Shown: piece by piece, positions 10,224 to 18,605 of the stretch
Position numbering within the stretch: position 1 is the first letter of the stretch
Layout of the letters: each line of letters begins with the position of its first letter
Made by a program: the position numbers and the translations under genes
DNA from: Pseudonocardia sp. MH-G8
GTDB lineage: Bacteria; Actinomycetota; Actinomycetes; Mycobacteriales; Pseudonocardiaceae
DNA: 64,000 bases
Assembly (NCBI RefSeq): GCF_002262885.1
Contig: NZ_NKYF01000005.1
Location: forward strand, 186,001 to 250,000
Direction of reading: 5' to 3'
The notes under the pieces: generated by a model
What the model saw: the letters and a program-made list of their open reading frames with translations, nothing else
Told to the model about the DNA's origin: nothing
Database searches by the model: none

Positions 10224-11204
10224 ATGTCCTCAGCTCGCTCCGCGCCTTCGGAGCAGGCCGCTCCCGACGCCGCGCTGCGGTCGGCCCTGCTGTCGGTCGA
10301 CCCGCAGCTGTCCAAGTTCCGGCCGCTGCCCCGCATCCTCGCCCACGACACCTTCGACTCCGGCGTGCACGGCTGGACCGAGCTGCTCGGCAACTACGAC
10401 GGCCGCGGCGACCTCGACACGGTCGACGACCACATGCGCGACTTCCGGCCGCCGCAGCTGTCATCGTGCACGTTCTTCGACATCGGCACCCACGGGGCGA
10501 TGAGCGGCACCTACGCGCTGAAGCTCGCGACCCGGCCGATCCCCGGCCACACCGCTACCGCGATCCGCCGGTTGACCATGAGCGGACGCGGGCTGCTGCA
10601 GATCGAGGCCTACTTCACCTACAAGTCCGAGGCCACCCTGGGCGGCGGGCCGGAGAGCGACCGGTTCGGCGACGTCGTCTGGGACGGCAACCTGCACCCG
10701 TCGGAGGCGCAGTTCGGGGCGTTCACCGTGGCCACCGACCTGTGTGGCGACGGCGGCCTGCGCTACCACACGGTGGCCCGCTACCTGAACACCGATCTGG
10801 ACAACCGGCTGACCCGGCAGTGGGTCTACCCCACGGTGCCCGAGCCGACCCCGCGCGAGCACCTCGAGGGCAAGGTCAAGCTCGGATACGCTGCGGACTT
10901 CACGGCACCGAACCCCGAGGACTGGGAGCCGTTCGGCGACCCGCAGGAGCTCTGCTACAACGAGGTGCCCACGAAGGTCAACTGGCACTACCTGCGGTGG
11001 CAGATCGACACCGAGGCGCGACGCAACGTGGAACTGCAGGTCAACGACCGCGTGCTCGACATGCGCGACGTTCCGGTGCCGCCCTACGAGGACCGCTACG
11101 ACTCGCTGGAGAACCTGCTGAACTTCTACTTCTCCGTACGCACGCACTCGGCCTCGCGGAACTTCCTGTTCCTCGACTCCGTCGTCATCTCCGTCGATTG
11201 GTGA
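10224..11204 (+). CDS. Uncharacterised protein in LacI-controlled transport locus
   Basis: 326 residues, no signal peptide and no membrane segment. After a 30-residue flexible N terminus the protein is rich in Trp, Tyr, Asp and short beta-like stretches (for example FDSGVHGWTELLGNYDG near residue 50, WHYLRWQIDT and RNVELQVNDRVLDM later). This looks like a beta-sandwich, carbohydrate-binding or lectin-like fold rather than an enzyme with recognisable catalytic motifs. It shares the divergent operator region with the peptide-type importer and is followed with GTGA overlap by another unknown gene and the LacI regulator. Function not recognised. Confidence 0.8.
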   Translation: MSSARSAPSEQAAPDAALRSALLSVDPQLSKFRPLPRILAHDTFDSGVHGWTELLGNYDGRGDLDTVDDHMRDFRPPQLSSCTFFDIGTHGAMSGTYALKLATRPIPGHTATAIRRLTMSGRGLLQIEAYFTYKSEATLGGGPESDRFGDVVWDGNLHPSEAQFGAFTVATDLCGDGGLRYHTVARYLNTDLDNRLTRQWVYPTVPEPTPREHLEGKVKLGYAADFTAPNPEDWEPFGDPQELCYNEVPTKVNWHYLRWQIDTEARRNVELQVNDRVLDMRDVPVPPYEDRYDSLENLLNFYFSVRTHSASRNFLFLDSVVISVDW

Positions 11205-11557
11205 CCGTGATGAGCCCCGTGATGAGGCAGTCCCAGACCGCGGTCCTGGAGCGCAACACGACGCTCACGGGCGAGTTCGCCACCGAGCCGTACGAGGCCG
11301 CGTGGGCGGGGGAGGCGCGCTGGTTCGTCCAGGTGCTGGAGCGTTCCGCGTCCGACGCCGCGCTGACCCTGACCGCGCAGGTCTCGCCGGACGGCCTGAC
11401 CTGGTGCGACCACGACGACGCCGCACGCTCCACCGAGGGGCGCGAGCTCACGACGTGGACGGTGCGCGAGTTCGGGCAGTGGCTGCGCCTGCGCGGCGAG
11501 GTCACGCCTGCGGGGGCGCAGGTCAAGGTCCGCATCTACCTGGCCGTCAAGGGCTGA
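11201..11557 (+). CDS. Small uncharacterised protein coupled to the preceding gene
   Basis: 118 residues starting at the GTG at 11201 that overlaps the previous stop (GTGA); ATG 11210 is an alternative. It is mostly beta-like with alternating polar/hydrophobic residues (TTLTGEFATEPYEAAWAGE, ALTLTAQVSPDGLTWCDHDD, LRLRGEVTPAGAQVKVRIYL), ending in a strand. Its pattern resembles small beta-sandwich sensor or accessory domains. It lies 4 nt before the LacI regulator, so the three genes form one transcript. No function can be assigned. Confidence 0.75.
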   Translation: MTVMSPVMRQSQTAVLERNTTLTGEFATEPYEAAWAGEARWFVQVLERSASDAALTLTAQVSPDGLTWCDHDDAARSTEGRELTTWTVREFGQWLRLRGEVTPAGAQVKVRIYLAVKG

Positions 11558-11561
11558 TCCG

Positions 11562-12620
11562 ATGACCGGGGCCCGCCGCCCGACGCTGCGCCACATCGCC
11601 GAGTCGCTCGGCCTCTCGGTCAACACCGTGTCCCGGGCGCTCGCCGGCAAGGGCGACATCAGCGCCCGGACCCGGCGGCTGGTCGAGGTCGAGGCGCAGC
11701 GGATCGGCTACGTGCCGAACTCGCTGGCCCGCTCGCTGGTGCTGGGTTCGGCGAGCACGCTGGGCCTGGTCATCACCACGCCGTCGAACCCGTTCTACGC
11801 CCAGCTCATCCACGGGATCGAGGTGCAGGGGCGCAAGCACGGCTACTCGGTGCTGCTGCTGGTCACCGACGAGTCCGAGGCGATCGAGCAGCGGGCGGTG
11901 GAGTCGCTCCTGCGGGCCGCCGTGGACGGCGCCCTCGTGGTGCCGGTGCAGGGCGGCGCCGACCCGTGGCACCGGCTGGCCGGCGCGGGCATCCCGCTCG
12001 TCCTCGTCAACCGGGACCTGCCGGGTGGGCGGCACGACTTCGTGGGCATCGACTACGAGCAGGGTGCCTACGAGGCCACCGCGCACGCCGTGGCGTCCGG
12101 CGCCCGGCGCATCTGGATGCTCGAGGAGGACCTGCCGATCACGACGATCGCCGGTCGTGTCTCCGGATTCCGACGTGCGATGGCGGAGGCGGGCCTCCCG
12201 GTCCCGGACGGTGCCGTGCTGTCGGTGCCCACCCGGCGCCACGAGTCCGCGGCGCTGCCGTGGCAGCCGCAGGAGTCCTACGTGGTGGCGCAGGAGATCG
12301 TGCAGCGGCCCGACCGTCCGGACGCCGTGCTGGTCGGCAACGACTACTTCGCGCTCGGCCTCTACCGTGCGCTCGCCGAGCGCGGGCTGCGGGTGCCCGA
12401 GGACATGAGGGTGCTCGGCTACGGAGACTTCCCGTTCTCCGGGTTCCTGACCCCGCCGCTCACCAGCGTGCGACTGCCCGCCTACGAGGTGGGCGCCTCG
12501 GCCGTCGACCTGCTCGTGGAGCGGGTGCGCGACCGGTCCGCGGCCCCGGCGCAGAAGCGGCTGCTGCGCCCCGACCTCGTCGTGCGCCCGTCGTCGACGC
12601 TGGTGGCGTCGGAGGGCTAG
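11562..12620 (+). CDS. LacI-family transcriptional regulator
   Basis: 352 residues. The N-terminal LacI helix-turn-helix is clear (TLRHIAESLGLSVNTVSRALAGKGDIS, residues about 8-35) with the hinge helix PNSLARSLVLGSA. It is followed by a periplasmic-binding-protein-like sensor domain to the C terminus. It is the third gene of the plus-strand transcript that diverges from the peptide-type importer. The twin central-CG palindromes at 10072 and 10175 fit this family, so autoregulation plus importer control is inferred. Effector unknown. Its last 4 nt overlap the convergent gene. Confidence 0.92.
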   Translation: MTGARRPTLRHIAESLGLSVNTVSRALAGKGDISARTRRLVEVEAQRIGYVPNSLARSLVLGSASTLGLVITTPSNPFYAQLIHGIEVQGRKHGYSVLLLVTDESEAIEQRAVESLLRAAVDGALVVPVQGGADPWHRLAGAGIPLVLVNRDLPGGRHDFVGIDYEQGAYEATAHAVASGARRIWMLEEDLPITTIAGRVSGFRRAMAEAGLPVPDGAVLSVPTRRHESAALPWQPQESYVVAQEIVQRPDRPDAVLVGNDYFALGLYRALAERGLRVPEDMRVLGYGDFPFSGFLTPPLTSVRLPAYEVGASAVDLLVERVRDRSAAPAQKRLLRPDLVVRPSSTLVASEG

Positions 12621-13030
12621 CGGTACCGAGCGAGGATCTCGTCCATCTCGTCGAGGCCGCGCCACTTCTCGAGGAGGAACTCGCAGACCTGCGCCTCGGA
12701 CATCTCGGGGAACTCCTCACCCATGGTGGCCATCAGGCGGGTCGCTTCGTCCCTGTTCAGGCCACGTGCCAGAGCCTCGGTCAGGTAGGTCTGACGCGCG
12801 GTGGACGGGCGGCCGCCCCCTGTGCCGCGTCCCGGAAGGCCGTCACGCCACTGCACCATCTCGTCCAATCGCTGCGCCGCCCAGCCCGGTGCCCCGTCGA
12901 TCTCGACGTCGGGCTCCGGGAAGGGGTGGGTGGAGTCGGTCGGGTAGCGGGAGCGCCACTTGTGCACCGCGTGCCGGCTCACCCCGAGCGCCTCGGCGAC
13001 GCCGAGGACGCCGAGGTAGTGCTCCGTCAT
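12617..13030 (-). CDS. Small helix-turn-helix DNA-binding protein
   Basis: 137 residues. An N-terminal HTH of the excisionase/MerR-like type (YLGVLGVAEALGVSRHAVHKWRSRYP, residues about 5-30) is followed by a linker and a C-terminal helical region rich in charged residues (EMSEAQVCEFLLEKWRGLDEMDEI). Length and layout resemble small actinobacterial regulators that bind as accessory factors. It is convergent with the LacI gene, the stops overlapping by 4 nt, and is transcribed alone. No target can be named. Confidence 0.75.
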   Translation of the reverse strand: MTEHYLGVLGVAEALGVSRHAVHKWRSRYPTDSTHPFPEPDVEIDGAPGWAAQRLDEMVQWRDGLPGRGTGGGRPSTARQTYLTEALARGLNRDEATRLMATMGEEFPEMSEAQVCEFLLEKWRGLDEMDEILARYR

Positions 13031-13109
13031 CCCGAACCTTGTCTCTTGCGTGGACAGAGTATCCGCAGGCTGTCGACCTCGTCAACGACCGAGACGAGGT
13101 TACCGGCCC

Positions 13110-14033
13110 TCAGCTGCGCAGGAGCTCCACCACCGGCTCGAACGCCTCGTAGTACGGCTCGTGCACGGTGACGTAGGAGAAGCCGTAGCGCTCGCGGGTG
13201 GCCCGCAGCTGCTCGGCCATCTGCGCGGGTGTGCCGATCAGGACGAACGGCGTCTCCAGGGCCTCGTCCACGGTCATGGCAGCACCGGACCGGCTGATCA
13301 GCTCCGCGGCGGCGGCGCGCCGGTCGTCGGTGGGCACGACGGCCTGGACGAGCAGGTGCCACTCGACCTGCGCGGCGCGCTCGCCCGCCGCCTCCCGGGC
13401 GAACCGCACGCGCTCGTCGGTCTCCGCGGCGGTGCCGATGCGCAGCGTTCCCGGGGGCTCGCCCTTCACCTGGTACACGCCGGCGACGCCGATGACGTCG
13501 GCGTACCGCCCCGCGATCGTGAGCACCCGGTCCCCGGTGCCGCCGACGATCAGGGGCGGCCCGGACCCGTCGAAGCCGGTGCGCTGCACGGGTAGGGGTG
13601 CGCGCCCGCCCGGGAGTGCCGCCATGTCGGAGGAGAAGAACCGGCGCAGCTCGGTGATCGTCTCCTCGAGCCGCCGCGCGCGGGCCGCGAAGCCCTCCCA
13701 CTCGATCCCGGCGGCGTCGAACTCCCACTTCATGTGCCCGGAGCCCAGCCCCAGTTCGAATCGGCCGTCGGTGAGGATGTCCAGCGACGCGGCCTCGCGC
13801 GCCAGCAGCGCCGGGTTCCAGAACGGAGCGTTGAGCACGAGCGTGCCCACCCGCAGGTGCTCGGTGGCGTCCGCGGCCGCCTGCAGCACCGGGAACGGCG
13901 CAGGCGCGCCGAGGTGGTCGGGGGCGAACACCGTGTGGAACCCGGCGCTCTCGGCGCGGCGGCAGCGCTCCTGCAGTGCCGCGCGGGAGGGGATGCCGAA
14001 GACGTTGACGGAGAAGCGGAAGTCGCGCGCCAC
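13110..14033 (-). CDS. LLM-class (F420-type) flavin-dependent oxidoreductase
   Basis: 307 residues with a luciferase-like TIM barrel. Visible family features: ESAGFHTVFAPDHLGAP near the N terminus, LRVGTLVLNAPFWNPALLAREAASLDILTDGRFELGLGSG (strand and helix of the coenzyme pocket) and PLIVGGTGDRVLTIAGRYAD. The pattern is that of actinobacterial F420-dependent oxidoreductases rather than FMN luciferases, though coenzyme choice is inference. Monocistronic on the minus strand; substrate unknown. Confidence 0.88.
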   Translation of the reverse strand: MARDFRFSVNVFGIPSRAALQERCRRAESAGFHTVFAPDHLGAPAPFPVLQAAADATEHLRVGTLVLNAPFWNPALLAREAASLDILTDGRFELGLGSGHMKWEFDAAGIEWEGFAARARRLEETITELRRFFSSDMAALPGGRAPLPVQRTGFDGSGPPLIVGGTGDRVLTIAGRYADVIGVAGVYQVKGEPPGTLRIGTAAETDERVRFAREAAGERAAQVEWHLLVQAVVPTDDRRAAAAELISRSGAAMTVDEALETPFVLIGTPAQMAEQLRATRERYGFSYVTVHEPYYEAFEPVVELLRS

Positions 14034-14113
14034 GCGACCACCTTGGCGAGGCGGGGGCGCGGGGGCAACCGGAGTTCACCGGCGGCGGACGGCGTGCGAC
14101 CGGGCGGGACGGC

Positions 14114-14779
14114 TCAGCGCTGCCGAGCGGCCAGGACCACGACGTCGGGCTCGCCGCGCTCGACGGGCACCACCAGCGTCTCGACCTCGCGGAACAGCGC
14201 CCTGAGACGGGCGGCGAGCGCGGGGGCCGGCGCGGCGCACCAGATCGCGAGCACTCCGGCGGGGGAGAGCGCGCGGGCCGCGGCGCCCAGTCCGGTGTCG
14301 GTGTAGAGGCGGGCGTTCGCGGGGGAGACCAGCCAGTCGGGGCCGTTGTCGGTGTCGAGGCAGACCGCGTCGAAGGACGCGGGGGCGGCCTCGGCGAGCC
14401 GGTCGGCGACGTCGGCCTCGTGCACGGTGACGCGGGGGTCGGCGAGCGCGTCCCCGTGGCGCGCGGCGAGCGGTCCGCGGTTCCAGCGGATGACGGCGGG
14501 TTCGAACTCGACCACCTCGACGGCGGTGACGGCCGCGGTCGTGAGCGCGGCGGCCAGCGAGAAGCCGACGCCGAGCCCGCCGATCAACATCCGGCCGGGT
14601 GGCGGCATCCGGCCGGCGGCCGCGGTGACGAGCAGCCGCTCGGACGCGCCGCCGCGGGTGTCCATCAGGAACACGCCGTTCGCGACGATCTCGTGGTGCT
14701 CCCCGGAGCGCCGCAGCACGAGCTCGCCGTTGCGGCCTGCAGTGCGCTCGAGGACCTCGGCGCTCGCCTCGGCCGTCAC
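14114..14779 (-). CDS. Spermidine synthase-like (polyamine aminopropyltransferase fold) protein
   Basis: 221 residues, Rossmann methyltransferase-like fold. Motif I is seen as MLIGGLGVGFSLAAAL, the acidic ligand as VVEFEPAVIRWNRG, and FDAVCLDTDNGPDWLV as the post-motif loop. SpeE catalytic Asp residues are not all in their usual context, so enzymatic aminopropyl transfer is uncertain; many actinobacterial proteins of this type are called spermidine-synthase-like only. The GTG start at 14779 overlaps the stop of a very short upstream reading frame (GTGA). Confidence 0.8.
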   Translation of the reverse strand: MTAEASAEVLERTAGRNGELVLRRSGEHHEIVANGVFLMDTRGGASERLLVTAAAGRMPPPGRMLIGGLGVGFSLAAALTTAAVTAVEVVEFEPAVIRWNRGPLAARHGDALADPRVTVHEADVADRLAEAAPASFDAVCLDTDNGPDWLVSPANARLYTDTGLGAAARALSPAGVLAIWCAAPAPALAARLRALFREVETLVVPVERGEPDVVVLAARQR

Positions 14780-14904
14780 GACGCGGCCGCCTCGAACGGG
14801 CCGGTGCGGAAGGCGACGTCGATCATCATCGAGATCATGGCGCCGGGGGGCGCGGCGAGCAGGTCATCGCCGAAGGCGGGGGCGCGTTCCGGGTCGGGGT
14901 GCAC
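14776..14904 (-). CDS. Possible 42-residue leader/remnant ORF coupled to the spermidine synthase-like gene
   Basis: A reading frame starting at GTG 14904 encodes 42 residues (VHPDPERAPAF at the start, FRTGPFEAAAS at the end) and its TGA overlaps the downstream GTG start. A GGAAGA stretch lies upstream of the start. It may be a small leader peptide, the degraded 3' end of a lost gene, or chance. Only the junction supports it. Confidence 0.3.
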   Translation of the reverse strand: MHPDPERAPAFGDDLLAAPPGAMISMMIDVAFRTGPFEAAAS

Positions 14905-14962
14905 CCGGCCGAGTCTTCCAGCTGCGCGCCCCGCGGACCGCTCGAGTGGCCCGGGCGGTCGA

Positions 14963-15583
14963 TCAGCGCGTCCGGGCGACGGGTTGGCGCAGTATGGTCC
15001 TGAGCTTCGCCGGCGCGACCCTGCGGGCGTCGCCGAGGTAGATCTCGTGGTGCGTGCCGACCATCGTGAGGCCGTGTCCGGGAACGAACTCGTGGTGCAT
15101 CCGGCGCAGCAGCTCGGCTTCGTCGTCGTAGGAGCCGACGTGCAGGGCCTGCACGCAGAGCCCTTCGGCGAGGGGCTCCAGCCGGAGGTCGTCGAGTCGG
15201 GCAGGGCGGTTCTTCGCCCCCACCTGCTCGACCGCAGCGGTGACCATCTCCTCCGTGATCCAGTCCGGGGTCATGATCATGAGGGTCCAGTCCCACTGCG
15301 CCTTGTCGCGGGCGGCGGTGAAGGACTCCATGTCCTCGGCCCACCACAGCCCCTCCAGGGGCATCACCACGTAGTCCCGGCCGAGGTCGGTCCGGCTGCC
15401 GAACTTCAGCTTGTAGGCGACCGGGTACAGCGTCGCGGTGGCTTCCGCGAACGCCGGGGTGTTCGGGTCGCCGTGCCCGTCCAGCATGAGGTACCGGAGC
15501 TCGGGCACCTGCACGAGCCGCGGCGTGTCCCGTTGCGCCTCGTAGCAGTCGAGGTCACGCTTGAAGTCGATCTTCCTGGTCAC
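14963..15583 (-). CDS. GyrI-like small-molecule-binding domain protein
   Basis: 206 residues from the GTG at 15583, preceded by GAGGAG at good spacing. The protein begins TRKIDFKRDLDCYEA, has the typical GyrI-like stretch LMLDGHGDPNTPAFAEATATLYPVAYKLKF, and later GLWWAEDMESF and LCVQALHVGSYDDEAELLRRMHHEF. Proteins of this group (SHV/GyrI superfamily) bind or hydrolyse small cyclic or cytotoxic compounds. No DNA-binding domain is attached. Transcribed alone on the minus strand, divergent from the DHFR-like gene at 15716. Confidence 0.82.
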   Translation of the reverse strand: MTRKIDFKRDLDCYEAQRDTPRLVQVPELRYLMLDGHGDPNTPAFAEATATLYPVAYKLKFGSRTDLGRDYVVMPLEGLWWAEDMESFTAARDKAQWDWTLMIMTPDWITEEMVTAAVEQVGAKNRPARLDDLRLEPLAEGLCVQALHVGSYDDEAELLRRMHHEFVPGHGLTMVGTHHEIYLGDARRVAPAKLRTILRQPVARTR

Positions 15584-15715
15584 CGGTCTCCTCACGGGCG
15601 GCGGACGGGGCCCGTCCCCAGTGTCCCGGTGCGCTGCTGACCTGCGGCGCACGGCCGATGAGTTCGTGGCTCCCGGCTGGTCCAAGCTCGTGACACCCGA
15701 GGAAAGGACACCGCC

Positions 15716-16321
15716 GTGTCAGAGCTTCTCGTCGACTTCATCACCTCCCTCGACGGCTACGCATCGGGGGAGGGCTGGCCCGGGTTCTGGGGCCTCGAGG
15801 GCCCGGAGTACCTCGCCTGGCTCGGTGAGCAGCCCGAGGTCACCTACCTCATGGGAGCGAACACCTACCGCCAGATGTCGGGCTTCGCCGCCGGCGAGGT
15901 CCCGAGTGGCCAAGACGAGTTCAGGACCGAGGAACAGGCGTCCGTCGACGAGCTCACGCAGGCGTCCAAAGTGGTGTTCTCCTCCTCGCTCGAAGAGCCG
16001 CTGACGTGGGCCAACTCCACGCTCGTCCGCGGCGACGCCGTCGAGGCGGTCCGTGCCATGAAGGAGAACGGCTCGGGGCTCCTCAGCACGATCGGCAGCC
16101 TCAGCCTGTGCCGGGCCCTGCTGCGAGCCGGACTCGTCGACCGCTTCCGGGTCGTGATGTTCCCGGTGATCACCGGGGCCACGGGCGCAGAGCGCATCTA
16201 CGACGGCTACCCGGACGTCGCCCTCGAGATGATCGAGCACCGCACCTTCGACGGCTGCATCCAGCTGGTCGAGTACGAGCCCCGCGTGCTCGAGCACCCG
16301 CCGCTCGGCGCCCCTGCGTGA
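15716..16321 (+). CDS. Dihydrofolate reductase-family (RibD C-terminal domain) protein
   Basis: 201 residues starting at GTG 15716, with GGAAAGGA upstream. The fold signature is LVDFITSLDGYASGEGWPGFWG at the N terminus, then VTYLMGANTYRQM (dinucleotide-binding region) and LLSTIGSLSLCRALLRAGLVDRFRVVMFPVITG in the second half. Such stand-alone DHFR/RibD-C proteins are NADPH-dependent reductases of unknown substrate in actinomycetes. Upstream intergenic space is shared with the divergent GyrI-like gene. It ends 78 bp before the sugar ABC operon. Confidence 0.88.
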   Translation: MSELLVDFITSLDGYASGEGWPGFWGLEGPEYLAWLGEQPEVTYLMGANTYRQMSGFAAGEVPSGQDEFRTEEQASVDELTQASKVVFSSSLEEPLTWANSTLVRGDAVEAVRAMKENGSGLLSTIGSLSLCRALLRAGLVDRFRVVMFPVITGATGAERIYDGYPDVALEMIEHRTFDGCIQLVEYEPRVLEHPPLGAPA

Positions 16322-16339
16322 CGTTGCCCCCGCCGCGTG

Positions 16340-16369
16340 TTGACAGAGGTTAGATATCTAACCTATTTT
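16340..16369 (+). promoter_or_regulatory. Sigma-70-type promoter with embedded 18-bp palindromic operator
   Basis: TTGACA (16340-16345) and TATTTT (16364-16369) are separated by 18 bp. Between and partly over them lies AGGTTAGATATCTAACCT (16347-16364), a perfect palindrome. It is placed to block RNA polymerase at the promoter of the sugar ABC/lyase operon. The only regulator in that operon is the FadR-type GntR protein at 20362, the most likely ligand-responsive repressor (inference). Confidence 0.78.
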
Positions 16370-16398
16370 CCTCCGCATCCAGGACGAGGAGGTCGGAC

Positions 16399-17658
16399 AT
16401 GCGCGCAGTCGTGGGATCCAGCCGGCGGTCGGCGCCGTACCGGCTCGGGCTGGTCGTGGCCGCGGCGGCTCTCGCCGCGGCGGGGTGCGCCGGCGGCGGG
16501 GACGCCGGCGGTGAGGCAGCGGGGGAGCCGCTGTCGGTGTGGCAGTTCTACGGCGACGAGTCGATGGCGACCGGCAAGCCGTTCTACGACTTCGTGGGCC
16601 GCTTCGAGCAGCAACGGGGCGTGGACGTCGACATCCGGTTCATCCCCTACGACGACTTCAACCGCACCCTGACCCAGGCCGCGGCCTCGGGTGACGGGCC
16701 GGACATCGCGCTGATCAGCGCGTTCGACACCGCGGCGATGGCCGATGCCGGGGTCGTGCAGGACCTGTCGGAGCACGTGCAGGAGTGGGGCCAGCAGGAC
16801 GCCTACTTCCCGACCAGCTGGGCGTCCACGCAGGTGGAGGGCCAGACCTTCGGGGTCCCGCACCTCGCCGACGCCTACGCCGTCTACTACAACACGGCGA
16901 TGTTCGAGCAGGCCGGCCTGACGCCGCCGACGACGTGGGCGGAGATGGAGTCGACGGCAGGCGCGCTGGCCGCCGACGGGCGGGCAGGCCTGGCTGTCAG
17001 CGGCATCGAGGGTGCCGAGGGCGCGACCGGCCTGCAGATCCGGATGCTGGCCGGGGGCGCCGAGCCCACCGAGATCGACAGCCCGGCCGGGCACGCGGCA
17101 CTCGAGTCGTTCCAGCGCCTGGTCGCGAGCGGCGGGATGTCGGAGGGCTTCCTCACCTGGAACGAGGAGGACGCCAAGAACCAGTTCGCCACGGGCCAGG
17201 CGGCCATGATGATCAACTCGGCCACCTACGTGAGCATCCTGCGTGAGGAGAACCCCGAGCTCCAGTGGAGCGTCGCGGTGCTCCCGAGCGACGCGTCGGG
17301 GCAGACCGTCCTCGCCGCGGAGAATCTCACCATCGGCGCGACGAGCGACCAGCCCGACCAGGCCTGGGATCTCATCGAGTTCATGCAGCAGCCCCAGGAG
17401 CTGGCCACCTACCTGCCCGAGCGCAACAAGCTCCCGGCGCGCGACGACGTGCCCGGCACCGCCGAGGACCCCGTGCGCGCGGTCTTCGCCGAGCAGCTCC
17501 AGCAGGCGTGGGCCCCGGACGCCGCGCTGGCCCCGCACAACAACGAGGTGCTGACGGCCCTGCAGTCCGCGCTCCAGTCGACGATCAGCGGGACCCCCGT
17601 CCCGGACGCCGCGCGCAGCGCCCAGGCCACCATCGACGAGGCCCTCGCCACCTCATGA
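16399..17658 (+). CDS. Sugar ABC transporter substrate-binding lipoprotein (SBP family 1)
   Basis: Extracytoplasmic binding protein, 419 residues. A basic N terminus, hydrophobic stretch and lipobox ALAAAGC (Cys about residue 33) are followed by a Gly-rich linker and the family-1 core (LSVWQFYGDESM, IRFIPYDDFNRTLTQAAASGDGPDIALI, FGVPHLADAYAVYYNTAMFEQAGL). GAGGAGG upstream supports ATG 16399. It is the first gene of a six-gene operon with two permeases and two aldolase/lyase-family genes. No ATPase is encoded, so a shared MsiK-like ATPase elsewhere is expected. Confidence 0.93.
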   Translation: MRAVVGSSRRSAPYRLGLVVAAAALAAAGCAGGGDAGGEAAGEPLSVWQFYGDESMATGKPFYDFVGRFEQQRGVDVDIRFIPYDDFNRTLTQAAASGDGPDIALISAFDTAAMADAGVVQDLSEHVQEWGQQDAYFPTSWASTQVEGQTFGVPHLADAYAVYYNTAMFEQAGLTPPTTWAEMESTAGALAADGRAGLAVSGIEGAEGATGLQIRMLAGGAEPTEIDSPAGHAALESFQRLVASGGMSEGFLTWNEEDAKNQFATGQAAMMINSATYVSILREENPELQWSVAVLPSDASGQTVLAAENLTIGATSDQPDQAWDLIEFMQQPQELATYLPERNKLPARDDVPGTAEDPVRAVFAEQLQQAWAPDAALAPHNNEVLTALQSALQSTISGTPVPDAARSAQATIDEALATS

Positions 17659-18605
17659 CCACCGTCACCACTGGAGTGCGCGCACGCTCCCGCACCCCCG
17701 CGCCGGCCGGGCGATCCCCGCGCCGGCGCGGGGGGTTCGGGGCCAACTACCTGTTCCTGGTGCCGGCGGTGCTCTTCGTCGGCGTCACGGTGGTCTACCC
17801 GCTGATCTACAACGTCGTGCAGAGCTTCCAGGACGTCGGCCTCAAGGAGGTCATCAACGGCGGGGCGGACTGGGTCGGGTTCGCCAACTTCGCCGACCAG
17901 TTCGGCCGTGCGGAGTTCTGGCAGGCGTTGTGGCTCTCGCTCGCCTACACGGTGGGCACGGTGGCGCTGAGCTACGCGGGCGGCCTCGGCCTCGCGCTGC
18001 TGTTCCTGCACCGCTTCGCCGGGCGCAACGTGATGCGAGCGCTGCTGATGCTGGCCTGGATCCTGCCGACGGTGGTCGGCGCCAACGTCTGGCGCTGGCT
18101 GCTCGACGGCTCCTACGGACTGCTCAACGCCGTCCTGCGCGGCCTCGGCCTCATCGACGGCGACGTCTTCTGGCTGGGGCAGCCCGGGCCTGCGCTCGTC
18201 TCGGTCGTGGTGGCCACCGCGTGGAGCTTCGCGCCGTTCGCGATGATCCTGCTGGTCGCAGGTCTGCAGAGCGTGCCCGGCGTGCTGTACGAGGCGGCGC
18301 GCATCGACGGGGCGAGCGCCTGGCAACAGTTCCGCCACGTCACGCTGCCGGTGCTGCGCCCGGTGAGCGTCACCGTGATGCTGCTGATCTTCATCTTCGC
18401 GTTCAAGACCTTCGACACGATCTACCTGATGACCGGTGGCGGGCCGGGCGGGGCCACGCTCACGCTGCCGCTGTACGCCTTCCAGGAGGCCTTCGAGTTC
18501 CGGCGCTACGACACCGCGGCGGTGGCCACCACGGTCATGCTCCTGGTGCCGCTGGTGCTGTCGGTCTTCTACTTCCGCTCGTTGCGCCGGGAGGAATCGG
18601 CATGA
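17655..18605 (+). CDS. Sugar ABC transporter permease (MalF/UgpA type)
   Basis: 316 residues, six membrane segments after an Arg/Pro-rich N terminus. The coupling (EAA) loop is EAARIDGASAWQQFRHVTLPVLRP, canonical for carbohydrate importers. ATG 17655 overlaps the binding-protein stop (ATGA) and its own stop overlaps the next permease start. Works with the 18602 permease as a heterodimer. Confidence 0.94.
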   Translation: MTTVTTGVRARSRTPAPAGRSPRRRGGFGANYLFLVPAVLFVGVTVVYPLIYNVVQSFQDVGLKEVINGGADWVGFANFADQFGRAEFWQALWLSLAYTVGTVALSYAGGLGLALLFLHRFAGRNVMRALLMLAWILPTVVGANVWRWLLDGSYGLLNAVLRGLGLIDGDVFWLGQPGPALVSVVVATAWSFAPFAMILLVAGLQSVPGVLYEAARIDGASAWQQFRHVTLPVLRPVSVTVMLLIFIFAFKTFDTIYLMTGGGPGGATLTLPLYAFQEAFEFRRYDTAAVATTVMLLVPLVLSVFYFRSLRREESA

